The notes: generated by a model from the letters alone, not told the origin. Shown: positions 53,012 through 63,960, counted from the first letter of the stretch. The stretch is 64,000 nt of DNA from Buchnera aphidicola (Meitanaphis flavogallis) (GCA_039830035.1 CP140038.1:555107-619106), one strand, 5' to 3'. Program-made: numbers and translations.

Positions 53012-54487
53012 TTATTTACTAATTGTAATAGGTTTCATATCAGTCATATATTGCCTCAATTTTTTACCAATTAACTCTATAGGATGATTTCTAATATCAT
53101 TATTTATCTTATTTAAAACTAAATTATTCACTTCTACATCAAAAATTTTTTTTCCAAGATCACCTGGTTTTAATTCATTTATAAATTCTTTTAATAACGG
53201 TATTGCTGCATGCGCAAACAGATAACTTCCATATTCAGCAGTATCAGAAATTACTAAATTCATTTCATAAAGACGTTTGCGAGAAATAGTGTTAGCTATT
53301 AACGGCAATTCATGTAAAGATTCATAATATGCTGATTCTTTCTTAATTCCTGATTCAATCATAACTTCAAATGACAATTCAATACCAGCCTTTAATACCG
53401 CAACCATCAACAACCCATGATCAAAATATTCTTGTTCTGATATATTACTACAATACGTATTACACTTCTCAAAATCAGTATTACGTGTTTCTAATCTCCA
53501 TTCTTTTAATTTTTTATCATTATTTTCCCAATCGTTCATCATACATTTAGAAAATTCACCTGAAATAATATCATCCATATGCTTTCTAAACAAAGGAGAA
53601 AACATTTGTTTTAATCGTGTAGATAAAAAACATGCTCTAATTTTTGCAGTATTAGACAACCTATCTAACATTAATGTAATTCCACCGTGTTTAAGTGATT
53701 CAGTAATAACTTCCCATCCTGATTGCACTAATTTTCCTGCATAGTTTAAATTAATATTTTGAGAAACAAGATATTCATAAAAAACTAAAGAACTAGCTTG
53801 TAACATCCCACATAAAATAGTCTGCTCACCCATTAAATCTGATTTAACTTCTGCTACAAAAGAAGAATGTAAAATACCTGCACGATGACTACCAATAGAA
53901 ATAGCCCAAGATTTTGCAATATCCAGTCCACTTTGAAATGGATCATTTTCAGGATGTACAGCAATTAAAGCAGGTACACCGAAACCTCGCATATATTCTT
54001 TTCTTACTTCTGTTCCTGGGCATTTCGGAGCAACCATAATTACTGTAATATCGCTTCGTATAAATTGGCCCATCTCGACAATATTAAATCCATGAGAATA
54101 ACCAAGAACAGAATTTTTTTTCATAAATTTTTGTAACAATACTACTACTTTTTTATGTTGTTTATCAGGAGTTAAATTTATAACTAAATCTGCTGTAGGG
54201 ATAATATCTTCATACGTACTTACAAAAAACCCATGAGTAGTAGCATTCATCCAAGACTGATTTTTTTCTAAAATAGAAGCATTCCGTAATGCAAAGGAAA
54301 CGTGTAAACCTGAATCTCGCATATTTAAACCTTGATTCAAGCCTTGTGAACCACATCCAACAATAACAATATTTTTATTTTTTAAAACATTATTTGTCTC
54401 AGAAAGAAAACATTTTTCTATCAATTGACATTGTTGTAAATTACTTAATTTTTGACGAAAATTAAGTGAATTAAAATAATTTTTCAT
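53012..54487 (-). CDS. ilvC: Ketol-acid reductoisomerase
   Basis: Second shared step of isoleucine and valine synthesis, NADPH-dependent. The ATG at 54487 gives 491 residues, the E. coli length, with GGA as ribosome site; a frame start at 54499 is less likely. It is the long class II form with a duplicated C-terminal domain. [18 protein letters not shown] binds [20 protein letters not shown] and [16 protein letters not shown] carry metal ligands. The activator ilvY is not present. ilvD lies just upstream on the same strand. Confidence 0.97.
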   Translation of the reverse strand: MKNYFNSLNFRQKLSNLQQCQLIEKCFLSETNNVLKNKNIVIVGCGSQGLNQGLNMRDSGLHVSFALRNASILEKNQSWMNATTHGFFVSTYEDIIPTADLVINLTPDKQHKKVVVLLQKFMKKNSVLGYSHGFNIVEMGQFIRSDITVIMVAPKCPGTEVRKEYMRGFGVPALIAVHPENDPFQSGLDIAKSWAISIGSHRAGILHSSFVAEVKSDLMGEQTILCGMLQASSLVFYEYLVSQNINLNYAGKLVQSGWEVITESLKHGGITLMLDRLSNTAKIRACFLSTRLKQMFSPLFRKHMDDIISGEFSKCMMNDWENNDKKLKEWRLETRNTDFEKCNTYCSNISEQEYFDHGLLMVAVLKAGIELSFEVMIESGIKKESAYYESLHELPLIANTISRKRLYEMNLVISDTAEYGSYLFAHAAIPLLKEFINELKPGDLGKKIFDVEVNNLVLNKINNDIRNHPIELIGKKLRQYMTDMKPITISK

Positions 54488-54591
54488 AAAAAAATCCATT
54501 ATTTAATAAAATAAGAAAAAACTACATATTTAAATCACTAAAAATTTTCACTATATTAGACAACGGTAAACTTAAAAAATAAATTTTAAAA

Positions 54592-56427
54592 TTATATTTT
54601 TCTAATTGCACCTTGATCTGCACTTTTAGCAAATAATGCATACATTTTCAATGCAGACGATATATAACGTTTTCGAAATTTAGGAGTATAAGATAATTGC
54701 TTTCTTTTATATTCCTTTTTTATTCTCAATGATAATTCATCTTGAGTAATATTCAAATGTATAATACGACGAGGTATATCAATATCAATAACATCATTAT
54801 TTTCAATTAAAGCAATATTTCCTTTACTGGCTGCTTCAGGAGAAATATGTCCTATAGATAAACCAGAAGTACCTCCAGAAAATCGACCATCTGTTATTAA
54901 AGCACAACATTCATGCAAACCCATTGCTTTTAAATAAGTAGTAGGATATAACATTTCTTGCATGCCAGGACCTCCTTTTGGACCTTCATAACATATAACG
55001 ATAACACTACCTTTTTTAATTTTCCCTCCCAAAATTGCTGTTACTGCATCTTCTTGACTTTCAAACACTATTGCATTACCTCTAAACACTAAATTTTGTT
55101 TTTTGACTCCAGCAGTCTTAACAACACAACCATTTTTTGCAATATTACCATATAATATAGCTAACCCTCCATCATGACTAAAAGCAAACTGATAAGATCG
55201 AATACACCCATGTTGACGATCTTTATCTAATGATTCCCATTTATATGCTTGAGTAAATGGTTGAACTGTTTTTTTTCCAAAAGGACCTGAATGAAACATA
55301 TCTATAACATTTTTGTCTTTCGTTGTTAAAATGTCATATTTATTTAATGTTTCTTCCAAATTTAACCCAAGTATATTATATGTATTTTTATTTAATAAAT
55401 GAATACGATTTAATTCTGCAAGTAAACCCATTACTCCACCAGAACGATGAAAATCTTCCATATGATATATGGAACTATTTGGAGCTATTTTACATAAATG
55501 AGGAGTTCTTCTAGATAAAACATCAACATCAGACATTTTAAAGTTAATTTTTCCTTCTTGAGCAGCTGCTAACAAATGTAATATAGTATTCGTAGATCCA
55601 CCCATAGCAATATCTAAAGTCATAGCATTCAAAAAAGCTTCTTTTGAAGCTATATTTCGAGGTAATACGTTCTGATTATTATGTTCGTAATATTCTTTAG
55701 TGATTTTAACAATTAATTTTCCTGATTCAACAAACAACTTTTTTCTATCTATATGTGTTGCCAATAATGTACCATTACCAGGTAACGATAAACCTAGTAC
55801 TTCAGTAAGACAATTCATAGAATTAGCAGTAAATAGACCAGAACAAGAACCACAGGTAGGACAAGCAGAACGCTCAATTTCATTAACTAAATCATCTGGA
55901 ATATTTGGATTAGCGCTATGTACGATAGCATCTATTAAATCCAATTTTTTAACTTTTCCTTTTATATTGATTTTTCCAGATTCCATGGGTCCACCAGAAA
56001 TAAATACAGATGGAATATTTAAACGCATAGCTGCCATCAACATACCTGGAGTAATTTTATCACAATTTGAAATACATATCATAGCATCTGCACAATGCGC
56101 ATTAACCATATATTCCACAGAATCCGCTATTAATTCGCGAGACGGAAGAGAATACAACATTCCAGAATGTCCCATAGCAATTCCATCATCTATAGCAATA
56201 GTATTAAATTCTTTAGCTACTCCTCCTTCTGCATGAATTTCATTAGAAACAAGTTTACCTAATGTTCGTAAATGAATATGTCCAGGAACAAATTCAGTAA
56301 AAGAATTTACCACTGCAATAATAGGCTTATTAAAATCTAAATCAGTCATGCCTGTAGCTCTCCATAACGATCGTGCTCCAGACATGTTGCGTCCTTGAGT
56401 AGTTGTTGAAGAACGATACTTTGGCAT
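54592..56427 (-). CDS. ilvD: Dihydroxy-acid dehydratase
   Basis: [4Fe-4S] dehydratase, third shared step of branched-chain amino-acid synthesis. It has 611 residues against 616 in E. coli. Cluster and active-site cysteines are in [11 protein letters not shown] and [24 protein letters not shown]-type [21 protein letters not shown] and [19 protein letters not shown] are conserved. ilvC follows after 104 bp. A 178-codon open frame on the opposite strand is a shadow. Confidence 0.98.
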   Translation of the reverse strand: MPKYRSSTTTQGRNMSGARSLWRATGMTDLDFNKPIIAVVNSFTEFVPGHIHLRTLGKLVSNEIHAEGGVAKEFNTIAIDDGIAMGHSGMLYSLPSRELIADSVEYMVNAHCADAMICISNCDKITPGMLMAAMRLNIPSVFISGGPMESGKINIKGKVKKLDLIDAIVHSANPNIPDDLVNEIERSACPTCGSCSGLFTANSMNCLTEVLGLSLPGNGTLLATHIDRKKLFVESGKLIVKITKEYYEHNNQNVLPRNIASKEAFLNAMTLDIAMGGSTNTILHLLAAAQEGKINFKMSDVDVLSRRTPHLCKIAPNSSIYHMEDFHRSGGVMGLLAELNRIHLLNKNTYNILGLNLEETLNKYDILTTKDKNVIDMFHSGPFGKKTVQPFTQAYKWESLDKDRQHGCIRSYQFAFSHDGGLAILYGNIAKNGCVVKTAGVKKQNLVFRGNAIVFESQEDAVTAILGGKIKKGSVIVICYEGPKGGPGMQEMLYPTTYLKAMGLHECCALITDGRFSGGTSGLSIGHISPEAASKGNIALIENNDVIDIDIPRRIIHLNITQDELSLRIKKEYKRKQLSYTPKFRKRYISSALKMYALFAKSADQGAIRKI

Positions 56428-56751
56428 AATTGTTTGTTCCTTTAAAAATAGCTTTTTAAAAATTATCTCAAATTTTTGTTATAAATTTATGTATAAAAAT
56501 ATATTTACTAAAAAATATAAAAAATTATGTCTTAACGATAATTTTTAAAAAAGTAGATATAAAATATTTAAAACAGACAGACAATATTTTCATAACTCTA
56601 ATGCAAAATATCATTAATAAATACATTAAGAAAAATATCGCTTTAAAAAAAATGAAAAAAATAAATACCTTTTAAAAAAATATTATCAAGCAACGTTTAA
56701 GTTAAAATTGATTATTATGATTTATAAAAAATTTTTTAAATAACTATTTTT
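56428..56751. other. 324-bp region upstream of ilvD
   Basis: Spacer between tRNA-Trp and ilvD (both minus), presumably with the ilvD promoter. No open frame, hairpin terminator or leader peptide is seen. Confidence 0.55.
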
Positions 56752-56824
56752 CAGGGGTGAAGGGAATCGAACCCATAACTTTCGGTTTTGGAGACCGATG
56801 CTCTACCAATTGAACTACACCCCT
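56752..56824 (-). tRNA. tRNA-Trp(CCA)
   Basis: Acceptor AGGGGTG/CACCCCT, anticodon loop CTCCAAA (CCA), discriminator G. The T-stem reads ATGGG-TTCGATT-CCCTT, so positions 50 and 64 form a T-T mismatch, leaving A49-T65 as an isolated end pair. The rest resembles E. coli trpT. CCA is not encoded. It is the only tryptophan tRNA seen. Confidence 0.96.
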
Positions 56825-57094
56825 AAATTAATACATTAAAATTATTATAATAACTAAAAAACGTTTTTTGAAATATTAGTATACTATTAAATACAATTCA
56901 AGTCTAGAATCAACCTATTGATAAATTAGCATTTGCTATTATCAAATTCACTAATTATTTATTGTTTAATATGTTCTTTTTTATTAAAAATATCTAAAGT
57001 ATTTTTTCACAATTAATAAAATTTAACTGAAATATTAACTATTAAAAAAAACTAACAAATATAACTTAATATTTATAATAGTGGGTAACATGTA

Positions 57095-58309
57095 ATGAAA
57101 CTTCCAATTTACTTAGACTATGCAGCAACTACACCAATGGAATTACAAGTAATGGAAAAAATGATAAAATTTTTAACATTAAATGATACATTTGGAAATC
57201 CAGCATCTCGCTCACATCAATTTGGATGGAAAGCAGAAGAAGCAGTCAACATTGCAAGAAGTCAAATTGCTGAGTTAATTAATGCAGATTTTCGAGAAAT
57301 AATTTTTACATCAGGTGCTACTGAATCTAACAATTTAGCCATTAAGGGTATTGCTGATTTTTATAAAACAAAAGGAAATCACATCATTACTAGCAAAACA
57401 GAACACAAAGCAGTACTAGATCCTTGTAAATATTTAGAAAATAAAGGATTTAATGTAACATATCTTAGTCCACTAAAAAATGGAACAATTGACCTAAAAG
57501 AACTACAAGAAAAAATTAACAGAAAAACTATACTTATTTCTATTATGCATGTAAATAATGAAACAGGTGTAATACAAGATATACAAAGCATATCTGATAT
57601 TTGTTCTAATCATGGAATAATATTTCATGTAGACGCTACCCAAAGTATAGGAAAATTACATATTGATCTTAAAAAATTAAAAATAGATTTAATGTCGTTT
57701 TCTGCACATAAAATATATGGTCCTAAGGGTATCGGAGGACTATATGTTCGACGAAAACCGCGTGTACGATTATCTGCACAAATTCATGGAGGAGGGCATG
57801 AGAAAGGTATGAGATCAGGAACATTACCTGTACATCAAATTGTAGGTATGGGTATGGCGTATTACCTTGCAAAAAAAAACATCGATAATGATTATAAAAA
57901 CTTAACAAATCTTCGGAACTATTTATGGGATGGTTTAAAAAACATTGAAGAAGTATATTTAAATAGCAATATTAAAAATGGAGCTCCACACATATTGAAT
58001 ATTAGTTTTAACTATGTAGAGGGTGAATCTTTAATTATGGCATTAAAAAATATAGCAATATCATCAGGTTCTGCATGTACATCTGCAAGTTTAGAGCCGT
58101 CATATGTTTTGCGAGCTTTAGGTATAAAAGATGAACTAGCTCATAGTTCTATTCGCTTTTCAATTGGGCGTTTTACCACCAAACAAGAAATAGATTATAC
58201 TATTCAAACAGTACACAAAGCTATTAATCGCTTGAGAAACTTATCACCACTATGGGAAATGTTTAAGTCTGGAATTAATTTAGATTCTGTAAATTGGACA
58301 CATGATTAA
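57095..58309 (+). CDS. iscS: Cysteine desulfurase IscS
   Basis: PLP enzyme that takes sulfur from cysteine for Fe-S clusters and tRNA thiolation. It has 404 residues, the E. coli length. PLP lysine is K206 ([12 protein letters not shown]) and catalytic cysteine C328 ([10 protein letters not shown]). The N-terminus [15 protein letters not shown] and TSGATESNN are conserved, and the C-terminus that docks IscU is complete. It is first in the isc operon; the regulator iscR is missing upstream. Confidence 0.98.
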   Translation: MKLPIYLDYAATTPMELQVMEKMIKFLTLNDTFGNPASRSHQFGWKAEEAVNIARSQIAELINADFREIIFTSGATESNNLAIKGIADFYKTKGNHIITSKTEHKAVLDPCKYLENKGFNVTYLSPLKNGTIDLKELQEKINRKTILISIMHVNNETGVIQDIQSISDICSNHGIIFHVDATQSIGKLHIDLKKLKIDLMSFSAHKIYGPKGIGGLYVRRKPRVRLSAQIHGGGHEKGMRSGTLPVHQIVGMGMAYYLAKKNIDNDYKNLTNLRNYLWDGLKNIEEVYLNSNIKNGAPHILNISFNYVEGESLIMALKNIAISSGSACTSASLEPSYVLRALGIKDELAHSSIRFSIGRFTTKQEIDYTIQTVHKAINRLRNLSPLWEMFKSGINLDSVNWTHD

Positions 58310-58341
58310 TTTTAATTATGTAAAAATAGGAAAAAAATAAA

Positions 58342-58725
58342 ATGGCGTATAGTAAAAAAGTACTAGATCACTATGAAAATCCACGAAACGTAGGTTCGTT
58401 TTCAAATTCAGATCCTAATATAGGAAGTGGTTTAGTAGGAGCTCCAGCATGTGGAGATGTTATGAAATTACAAATAAAAGTAGATGAAAATGAAATTATC
58501 AAAGATGCTTGTTTTAAAACTTATGGATGTGGATCTGCAATAGCTTCTAGCTCTTTAATAACAGAATGGATTATAGGAAAATCATTATCAGAGGCTTCAC
58601 GTATAAAAAATACCAACATTGCACAAGAACTTGATTTACCTCCAGTAAAAATACACTGTTCTATTTTAGCTGAAGATGCAATTAAAGCAGCTATTGCTGA
58701 CTACCGAGATAAAAAAAACAAATAA
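58342..58725 (+). CDS. iscU: Fe-S cluster scaffold IscU
   Basis: Scaffold for [2Fe-2S] assembly. It has 127 residues against 128 in E. coli. Cluster cysteines C37, C63 and C106 and Asp39 are in place (GAPACGD, YGCGSAIASS, VKIHCS). The LPPVK motif at residues 99-103, bound by HscA, is exact. It follows iscS by 32 bp. The next enteric gene, iscA, is missing. Confidence 0.98.
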   Translation: MAYSKKVLDHYENPRNVGSFSNSDPNIGSGLVGAPACGDVMKLQIKVDENEIIKDACFKTYGCGSAIASSSLITEWIIGKSLSEASRIKNTNIAQELDLPPVKIHCSILAEDAIKAAIADYRDKKNK

Positions 58726-58766
58726 ACAATTTTAGAAAAATTATCTAAAATAAACCTAAAAAAATA

Positions 58767-58804
58767 AAACGTGTTGAAAGTTTTAAATTCATTTCAACAC
58801 GTTT
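58767..58804 (+). repeat. 13-bp hairpin between iscU and hscB
   Basis: AAACGTGTTGAAA and TTTCAACACGTTT pair across 12 bases, exactly in the place from which iscA is missing. The plus strand continues with A6, so it is no classic terminator. It could cut or stabilise the isc mRNA between iscSU and the chaperone genes. Confidence 0.55.
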
Positions 58805-58843
58805 AAAAAATCAATAAAAAATATATTTAAATGGAAAAAATAT

Positions 58844-59350
58844 ATGAATTATTTTCAATTATTCAGCATTTCTCAAGAATTTAACATTGACATAAAAAAC
58901 CTTTTATTAAAATTTTATGAATTACAAGAAAAATATCATCCCGACACACAATATAATAATTCTAAAAATCAACATAAAAACTATTTAGAAAAGTCTATAC
59001 ATATTAATAAAGGTTATCATATTCTTAAAGATCCATTGCAAAGAGCTGAATATTTATTATTTTTAAACTCATATAATTTCAAAAAAGAACAAAAAAATTT
59101 ATCTCAAAATATTTTTCTTAACGAACAATTAAAATTGTATGAAAAATTAGATACGATAAAAAAAACAAAAACAAAACAAGTAGAGTTACATTATCTTTCT
59201 AATATAATTAAGCATAAAAAAGAACATTATTTATTAAACTTAGAATTAATGCTCAATAAAAAACAATGGAAATTGGCAGGAATAACATTGCATAAACTAT
59301 TATTTTATAAAAAGTTTGAAAATAAGTTACATGAATTAAAATATGAATAA
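58844..59350 (+). CDS. hscB: Co-chaperone HscB
   Basis: J-domain protein that delivers IscU to HscA. It has 168 residues against 171 in E. coli. MNYFQLFSI opens the J-domain and the HPD motif is present in KYHPDTQ at about residue 32. KGYHILKDPLQRAEYLLFL and the C-terminal three-helix bundle that binds IscU are present, though AT-drifted. Confidence 0.95.
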   Translation: MNYFQLFSISQEFNIDIKNLLLKFYELQEKYHPDTQYNNSKNQHKNYLEKSIHINKGYHILKDPLQRAEYLLFLNSYNFKKEQKNLSQNIFLNEQLKLYEKLDTIKKTKTKQVELHYLSNIIKHKKEHYLLNLELMLNKKQWKLAGITLHKLLFYKKFENKLHELKYE

Positions 59351-59382
59351 AATAACTACATACTAAATAGGAAAAAACAATT

Positions 59383-60942
59383 ATGATTATAATTAAAAAT
59401 TATAATAAAAATTCAAAAATACATATAGATAACAGTACTATGTCATTTGGTATCGATTTCGGTACTACATACTCCTTAATAGCAACTACTATATTAGATG
59501 ATATAATTATTATTACTGACGAAAAAAACCGTGTTCTTTTACCTTCAATTGTAAACTATAGCGGTGTTCAACCTATTGTTGGATGGGAAGCTCAAAAAAT
59601 GATTATAAGTGATCCTATCAATACAATCACTTCAATAAAACGTTTAATTGGACGCCCATTAAAAGAAATTAAAGCACTATATCCTTATTTACCATATAAT
59701 TTCAAAAATGATAAAAATAATATAGTTTCATTTATTATAAATAATACTATAATAAAAACTGTTGATGTATCTAGTCAAATCTTCAAAACACTAAAACAAC
59801 GCATAAATTCTACGTTTAATAAAAAAATTAGTGGAATAGTTATTACTGTACCAGCTCATTTTAATGATAAACAAAGACAAGAAATAAAAACATCAGCACA
59901 ATTAGCGCATTTAAATGTGTTACGTTTGTTAAATGAACCTACTGCAGCTGCAATTGCTTATGGATTGCATTTAAATAAAAAAGGAACTATTGCAATATAT
60001 GATCTTGGAGGAGGCACATTTGACATTTCTATACTTAATTTAAATGAAAATATTTTTGAAGTGTTATCTACTTCTGGAAATACTAATTTAGGAGGAGAAG
60101 ATATTGACTATGCATTGTTAAATTACATTAAAAATAAAATAATATCATTTGATTCACAAGATATATCTCTAAACAAAGAACTACTACATCTCACTCAATC
60201 TATTAAAATTCAATTAAGTTCTAAACATTATGTTACTGCCACATTTAAATCACATAATTTTTGTATTACTCGAATGGAATTTAATAATATCATTCAACCT
60301 ATCGTCTTAAAAACATTAGCTATCTGTAAACATACATTAAAAGCAGCTAATATTCCCGTTGAAAACATCGATCACATTATTTTAGTAGGAGGGTCTACTT
60401 ATATTCCCACAATAAGACAACACGTAATGAAATATTTTAAAAGAACTCCTTTATTTTCAATTAATCCAGATCAAGTGGTAGCGATAGGAGCTGCTATTCA
60501 AGCTAATATGTTAACTCAAAAAAATAAAAAAAATAATGTTATATTATTAGACGTAGTTCCCCTATCATTAGGAATTGAAGTGATGGGAAATATAGTAGAA
60601 AAAATTATTTTTAAAAATACTAAAATTCCCATATCGCAAACTAGAGAATTTACTACTTTCAAGGACAAACAAAAATCCATATTAATTCATATTTTACAAG
60701 GCGAACAAAACTTAGTAAAAAACTGCGAGTCTTTATCAAAATTTGTATTAACTGGTATTCCAGAAAAACCTGCTGGAAAAATAATTATTATTGTAAAATT
60801 TCAAATAGATGTCGATGGACTGTTATCAGTAACAGCTAAAATAAAATCGACAAACATTGAAAAAAATATATTAATAAAATCTACTTATGGATTAAACACA
60901 TCTCCAATATTTAATATAACAAAAAATAACGATTTAAAATAA
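59383..60942 (+). CDS. hscA: Chaperone HscA lacking the C-terminal lid
   Basis: Hsp70-type ATPase dedicated to Fe-S transfer from IscU. It has 519 residues against 616 in E. coli. The ATPase domain (about residues 20-385) has FGIDFGTTYSLIA, LNEPTAAAIAYG, YDLGGGTFDISIL and ILVGGSTYIPTIR. The linker LLDVVPLSLGIEVMG and beta-sandwich (to about 505, FQIDVDGLLSVTA) follow. The protein ends right after the beta domain (STYGLNTSPIF), where E. coli continues with about 100 residues of helical lid. Only 39 bp separate the stop from fdx, so the lid is deleted, not shifted out of frame. Confidence 0.95.
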   Translation: MIIIKNYNKNSKIHIDNSTMSFGIDFGTTYSLIATTILDDIIIITDEKNRVLLPSIVNYSGVQPIVGWEAQKMIISDPINTITSIKRLIGRPLKEIKALYPYLPYNFKNDKNNIVSFIINNTIIKTVDVSSQIFKTLKQRINSTFNKKISGIVITVPAHFNDKQRQEIKTSAQLAHLNVLRLLNEPTAAAIAYGLHLNKKGTIAIYDLGGGTFDISILNLNENIFEVLSTSGNTNLGGEDIDYALLNYIKNKIISFDSQDISLNKELLHLTQSIKIQLSSKHYVTATFKSHNFCITRMEFNNIIQPIVLKTLAICKHTLKAANIPVENIDHIILVGGSTYIPTIRQHVMKYFKRTPLFSINPDQVVAIGAAIQANMLTQKNKKNNVILLDVVPLSLGIEVMGNIVEKIIFKNTKIPISQTREFTTFKDKQKSILIHILQGEQNLVKNCESLSKFVLTGIPEKPAGKIIIIVKFQIDVDGLLSVTAKIKSTNIEKNILIKSTYGLNTSPIFNITKNNDLK

Positions 60943-60981
60943 ACAACATTTTTTTAAAAAATATAACTATATAACTATAAT

Positions 60982-61308
60982 ATGCCAAAAATTACATTTT
61001 TACCTCACAAAATATTACTACCAAAAGGTGGAGTTTTTCATGCTAAGCAAGGAGAAACCATTTTAGATGTCGCATTAAAAAATAACATCAACATTGAACA
61101 TGCTTGTAATAAAGCATGTGTATGCACTACATGTCATTGTTTTGTAAAAAAAGGATATTTCTCTTTATCTATTTGTCAAGAAGAAGAAGAAGATATACTT
61201 GATAAAGCATGGGGAGTTCAATTAGATAGTCGACTTAGTTGTCAAGCTAAAATTATGAATCAAGATATAGAAATCGAAATTCCTGTATATACTATAAATC
61301 AATTTTAA
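60982..61308 (+). CDS. fdx: [2Fe-2S] ferredoxin of the Isc system
   Basis: Electron donor in Fe-S assembly. It has 108 residues against 111 in E. coli. Cluster cysteines are at 42, 48, 51 and 87, with the extra conserved Cys46 ([22 protein letters not shown]), exactly as in E. coli. It is last in the isc operon; iscX is not seen. Confidence 0.97.
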   Translation: MPKITFLPHKILLPKGGVFHAKQGETILDVALKNNINIEHACNKACVCTTCHCFVKKGYFSLSICQEEEEDILDKAWGVQLDSRLSCQAKIMNQDIEIEIPVYTINQF

Positions 61309-61479
61309 TATTATATTAAAAACCATTATACTATTACAATATATATCCATAATATTAATTATAAAACTTGTTGAACAAAATAAAATTACTTTTTATAGTA
61401 TAATTTAATTTCATTAAAAAAATTAAGATTAATAGTTTCGAAAATATGCTTCGCAAAATTTAATATATTTTATACAAAT

Positions 61480-62852
61480 TTACTTTAAGAAAGAATTGCT
61501 ATTATTTTTAAAATAGAAATGTATAGGACTACCTATTAACTTTAGTTTTTCTTTAAAATAATTAGAGATATACTTTTTATAAGTACATGATAAATAATTC
61601 AGTTTTTTTCCATGAATAATAATAGTTAGTGGATTTTGCTTTCCTACATGCGCATGTTTTAACTTAACTTTATTACCTTTAACAATAGGTGGTTGATGTT
61701 TCTCTACAGCTAATTTCATAATTTCAGTTAACGTTGAAGTACTCCACTTTTTCATAGAGCTATGAAAGACTTGGTTTATTAATGTAAAAATTTTATTCAC
61801 TCCTAATCCATTAATAGCAGAAATAAAATGAATCATTCCAATATTCATAATTTTAAATTTTTGAGATTTGATGAGATTTTTTTTATCATATTTAGATAAT
61901 TGATCGCATTTATTAAATATTATTACAATTCCGCATCCATAATTAACAATATAATTAAACAATATTATATCTTGATCTGATATAACATTTGTAGCATCCA
62001 ACACAAATATAACAACATTAGAAAATTTAATAGAACTTAATGATTTTTGAACTGAAAATTTTTCTATAAAGTTTTCAATTTTATTTTTCCTTCTTATTCC
62101 TGCTGTATCAACAAAAATATAGTTATATTTTTTATGTATAACATTGCTCCAAATGCTATCTCTAGTAGTTCCAGGCTGATCGTCAGTAACCATTCTATTT
62201 GTATTAAGTAATTTATTCACTAAAGTAGATTTTCCTACATTAGGTTTTCCAACAATAGCAATTTTTATAATATTAAAGCCATTACTTAGTTCTATATTTG
62301 TTTTTCTTTTTTTTAAAAAATAAGAATCTAAAGCAAGTACTTTATTGTAGTTAAAAGAACTATTCAATAAACGTAAAAAATGATCTTGAATTAAATTTTT
62401 AATTCCTATTCCATTAGTAGCTGAAACAGCATGAATATTTGAAAATCCTAATGAATAAAACTCCACTTTTACTACATCAAAGTTTAATCCATCTATTTTA
62501 TTAACTATAACTAACACATCTTTCTTATATCTTCTGATTTTTTTTGCAATATTTAAATCTTCATTAACTAATCCATCTCTAGCATCAACTATAAAACAAA
62601 TCAAATTTGCCTCTTCAAGAGCAAACAAAACTTGTTCAAATATTTTTTTATCTATATTTTTTTTTTATTATTCATTCCAGCTGTATCAACAACAGAAATG
62701 ACATTATTCTGAATTTTTAAATATCCATATTTTCGATCTCGAGTTAATTCTGGAAAGTCAGATACCAGCGCATCTTTAGAACAAGTTAGCCTATTAAACA
62801 AAGTAGACTTGCCAACATTAGTTCTTCCAACTAAAACAACTAAAGGAGTCAT
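61480..62852 (-). CDS. der: GTPase Der (EngA), interrupted by a frameshift at an A10 run
   Basis: Double-GTPase needed for 50S ribosome assembly. The N-terminal piece (62852 to 62652) reads [30 protein letters not shown] and [10 protein letters not shown], then hits TAG. The remainder continues in another frame through [21 protein letters not shown], the second domain [35 protein letters not shown] and the KH-like C-terminus to 61480. The break is at ten A in the coding strand (62657-62666); one extra A would restore a 457-residue protein (490 in E. coli). Both halves are otherwise well conserved. A GAGAGG ribosome site precedes the ATG. In E. coli bamB lies between yfgM and der; here it is gone. 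Confidence 0.92.
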
Positions 62853-62914
62853 AATAAATTACCTCTCAAACATTGCATAATAATAAATTTTATTACTTAT
62901 CCAAAACAGTTTTA

Positions 62915-63520
62915 CTAATACTCATTTTTAATTCTATTTAACTTCATTGTAATTACTTCTTTTAATTCAAAATCACTTTGCAAGTCTAAACTTTTTTTCC
63001 ATAATAAAAAAGCCATTTTCTTATTATTTAATAAAAAAAACATATCTCCTTTAAGATCATTTTTAAAACTTTCCCAGGAACTATCTGAAATTAAATTAAT
63101 AACTTTTATAGCTTTTATGTTATGAAATAATTGAAATTCTATCCTAGAAATATTCAATATCATTATATTAGAAATATTAACATCAGACGTATATTTTAAA
63201 CTTTCTTTCAATATTAATAAAGCACTATTTAAATCATTTTTATATACATACATCTTAGATAATTGTAAGGCAAATAAAGATCCATAAACACTATTTTTGT
63301 TCTTTTGAATAAATTTAATAAATTTAACAATTGAACTGGGATCATTAATATTATTTTGTTGAATAATATTCTTATAATTATCCGAATAAATAAAACTTTC
63401 AGAATACATCTTTCTGAAGTACAAAACTATCAATATAAGAACTAGAAATAAAAAAGATACACTAATTTTTTGAATATAGTTAAGACCATAATGAATTTCT
63501 ATATTTTTTCTTTTAAACAT
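62915..63520 (-). CDS. yfgM: YfgM, membrane-anchored periplasmic TPR protein
   Basis: Inner-membrane ancillary protein of the SecYEG translocon in E. coli. It has 201 residues against 206. One membrane helix lies at about residues 18-37 (ISVSFLFLVLILIVLYF), then a TPR-like helical domain: NKNSVYGSLFALQLSKMYV aligns with NKNTYGALASLELAQ, followed by KGDMFFLLNNKKMAFLLWKKSL. Divergence is high, as usual for this family, but synteny (yfgM upstream of der) supports it. Confidence 0.88.
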   Translation of the reverse strand: MFKRKNIEIHYGLNYIQKISVSFLFLVLILIVLYFRKMYSESFIYSDNYKNIIQQNNINDPSSIVKFIKFIQKNKNSVYGSLFALQLSKMYVYKNDLNSALLILKESLKYTSDVNISNIMILNISRIEFQLFHNIKAIKVINLISDSSWESFKNDLKGDMFFLLNNKKMAFLLWKKSLDLQSDFELKEVITMKLNRIKNEY

Positions 63521-63678
63521 ATAAAAACATCTTTAATATTAAGAAAAAATTACACTATAAAATTTTTAATTAAAAACATCAATATTTTTTAAAAAATAAA
63601 TTTTAATTCTCTTCAAAAAAATGACTTACAAATAAGAAATGCAAAATTAATAGTATATATAAATATATTTATATATAT

Positions 63679-63725
63679 GTATACATGTACTTAAATATGT
63701 AAAACATATTTAAGTACATGTATAC
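63679..63725. repeat. Perfect 22-bp hairpin beside the tandem array
   Basis: Arms at 63679-63700 and 63704-63725 are exact complements with a three-base AAA loop. The arm begins GTATACATGTACTTAAATAT and contains the 11-base core TACTTAAATAT, which also occurs in the T-type units of the neighbouring tandem array. It lies upstream of yfgM. Confidence 0.9.
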
Positions 63726-63730
63726 TAATA

Positions 63731-63960
63731 TACCTAAATATATAAATATATACCTAAATATATAAATATATACCTAAATATATAAATATATACCTAAATA
63801 TATAAATATATACTTAAATATATAAATATATACCTAAATATATAAATATATACTTAAATATATAAATATATACTTAAATATATAAATATATACTTAAATA
63901 TATAAATATATACTTAAATATATAAATATATACCTAAATATATAAATATATACTTAGGTA
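63731..63960. repeat. Tandem array of a 20-bp unit, about 11.5 copies
   Basis: The unit is TATAAATATATACYTAAATA repeated without spacers from a half unit at 63731 to 63960. Y alternates between C and T; from 63741 on the units read C, C, C, T, C, T, T, T, T, C, and the last, which also changes AAATA to AGGTA, has T. Otherwise the copies are identical. No open frame runs through it. It is not CRISPR, as there are no spacers. Together with the adjacent hairpin it fills the region upstream of yfgM to near the window edge. Confidence 0.95.

Noticed and set aside
55700..56236. 178-codon open frame antisense to ilvD
   Set aside because: Lies wholly within the conserved ilvD coding region; its length results from ilvD codon use, and no known protein is matched.
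63731..63960. Tandem array considered as a CRISPR array
   Set aside because: Units are contiguous 20-mers without unique spacers, and no cas genes are present.
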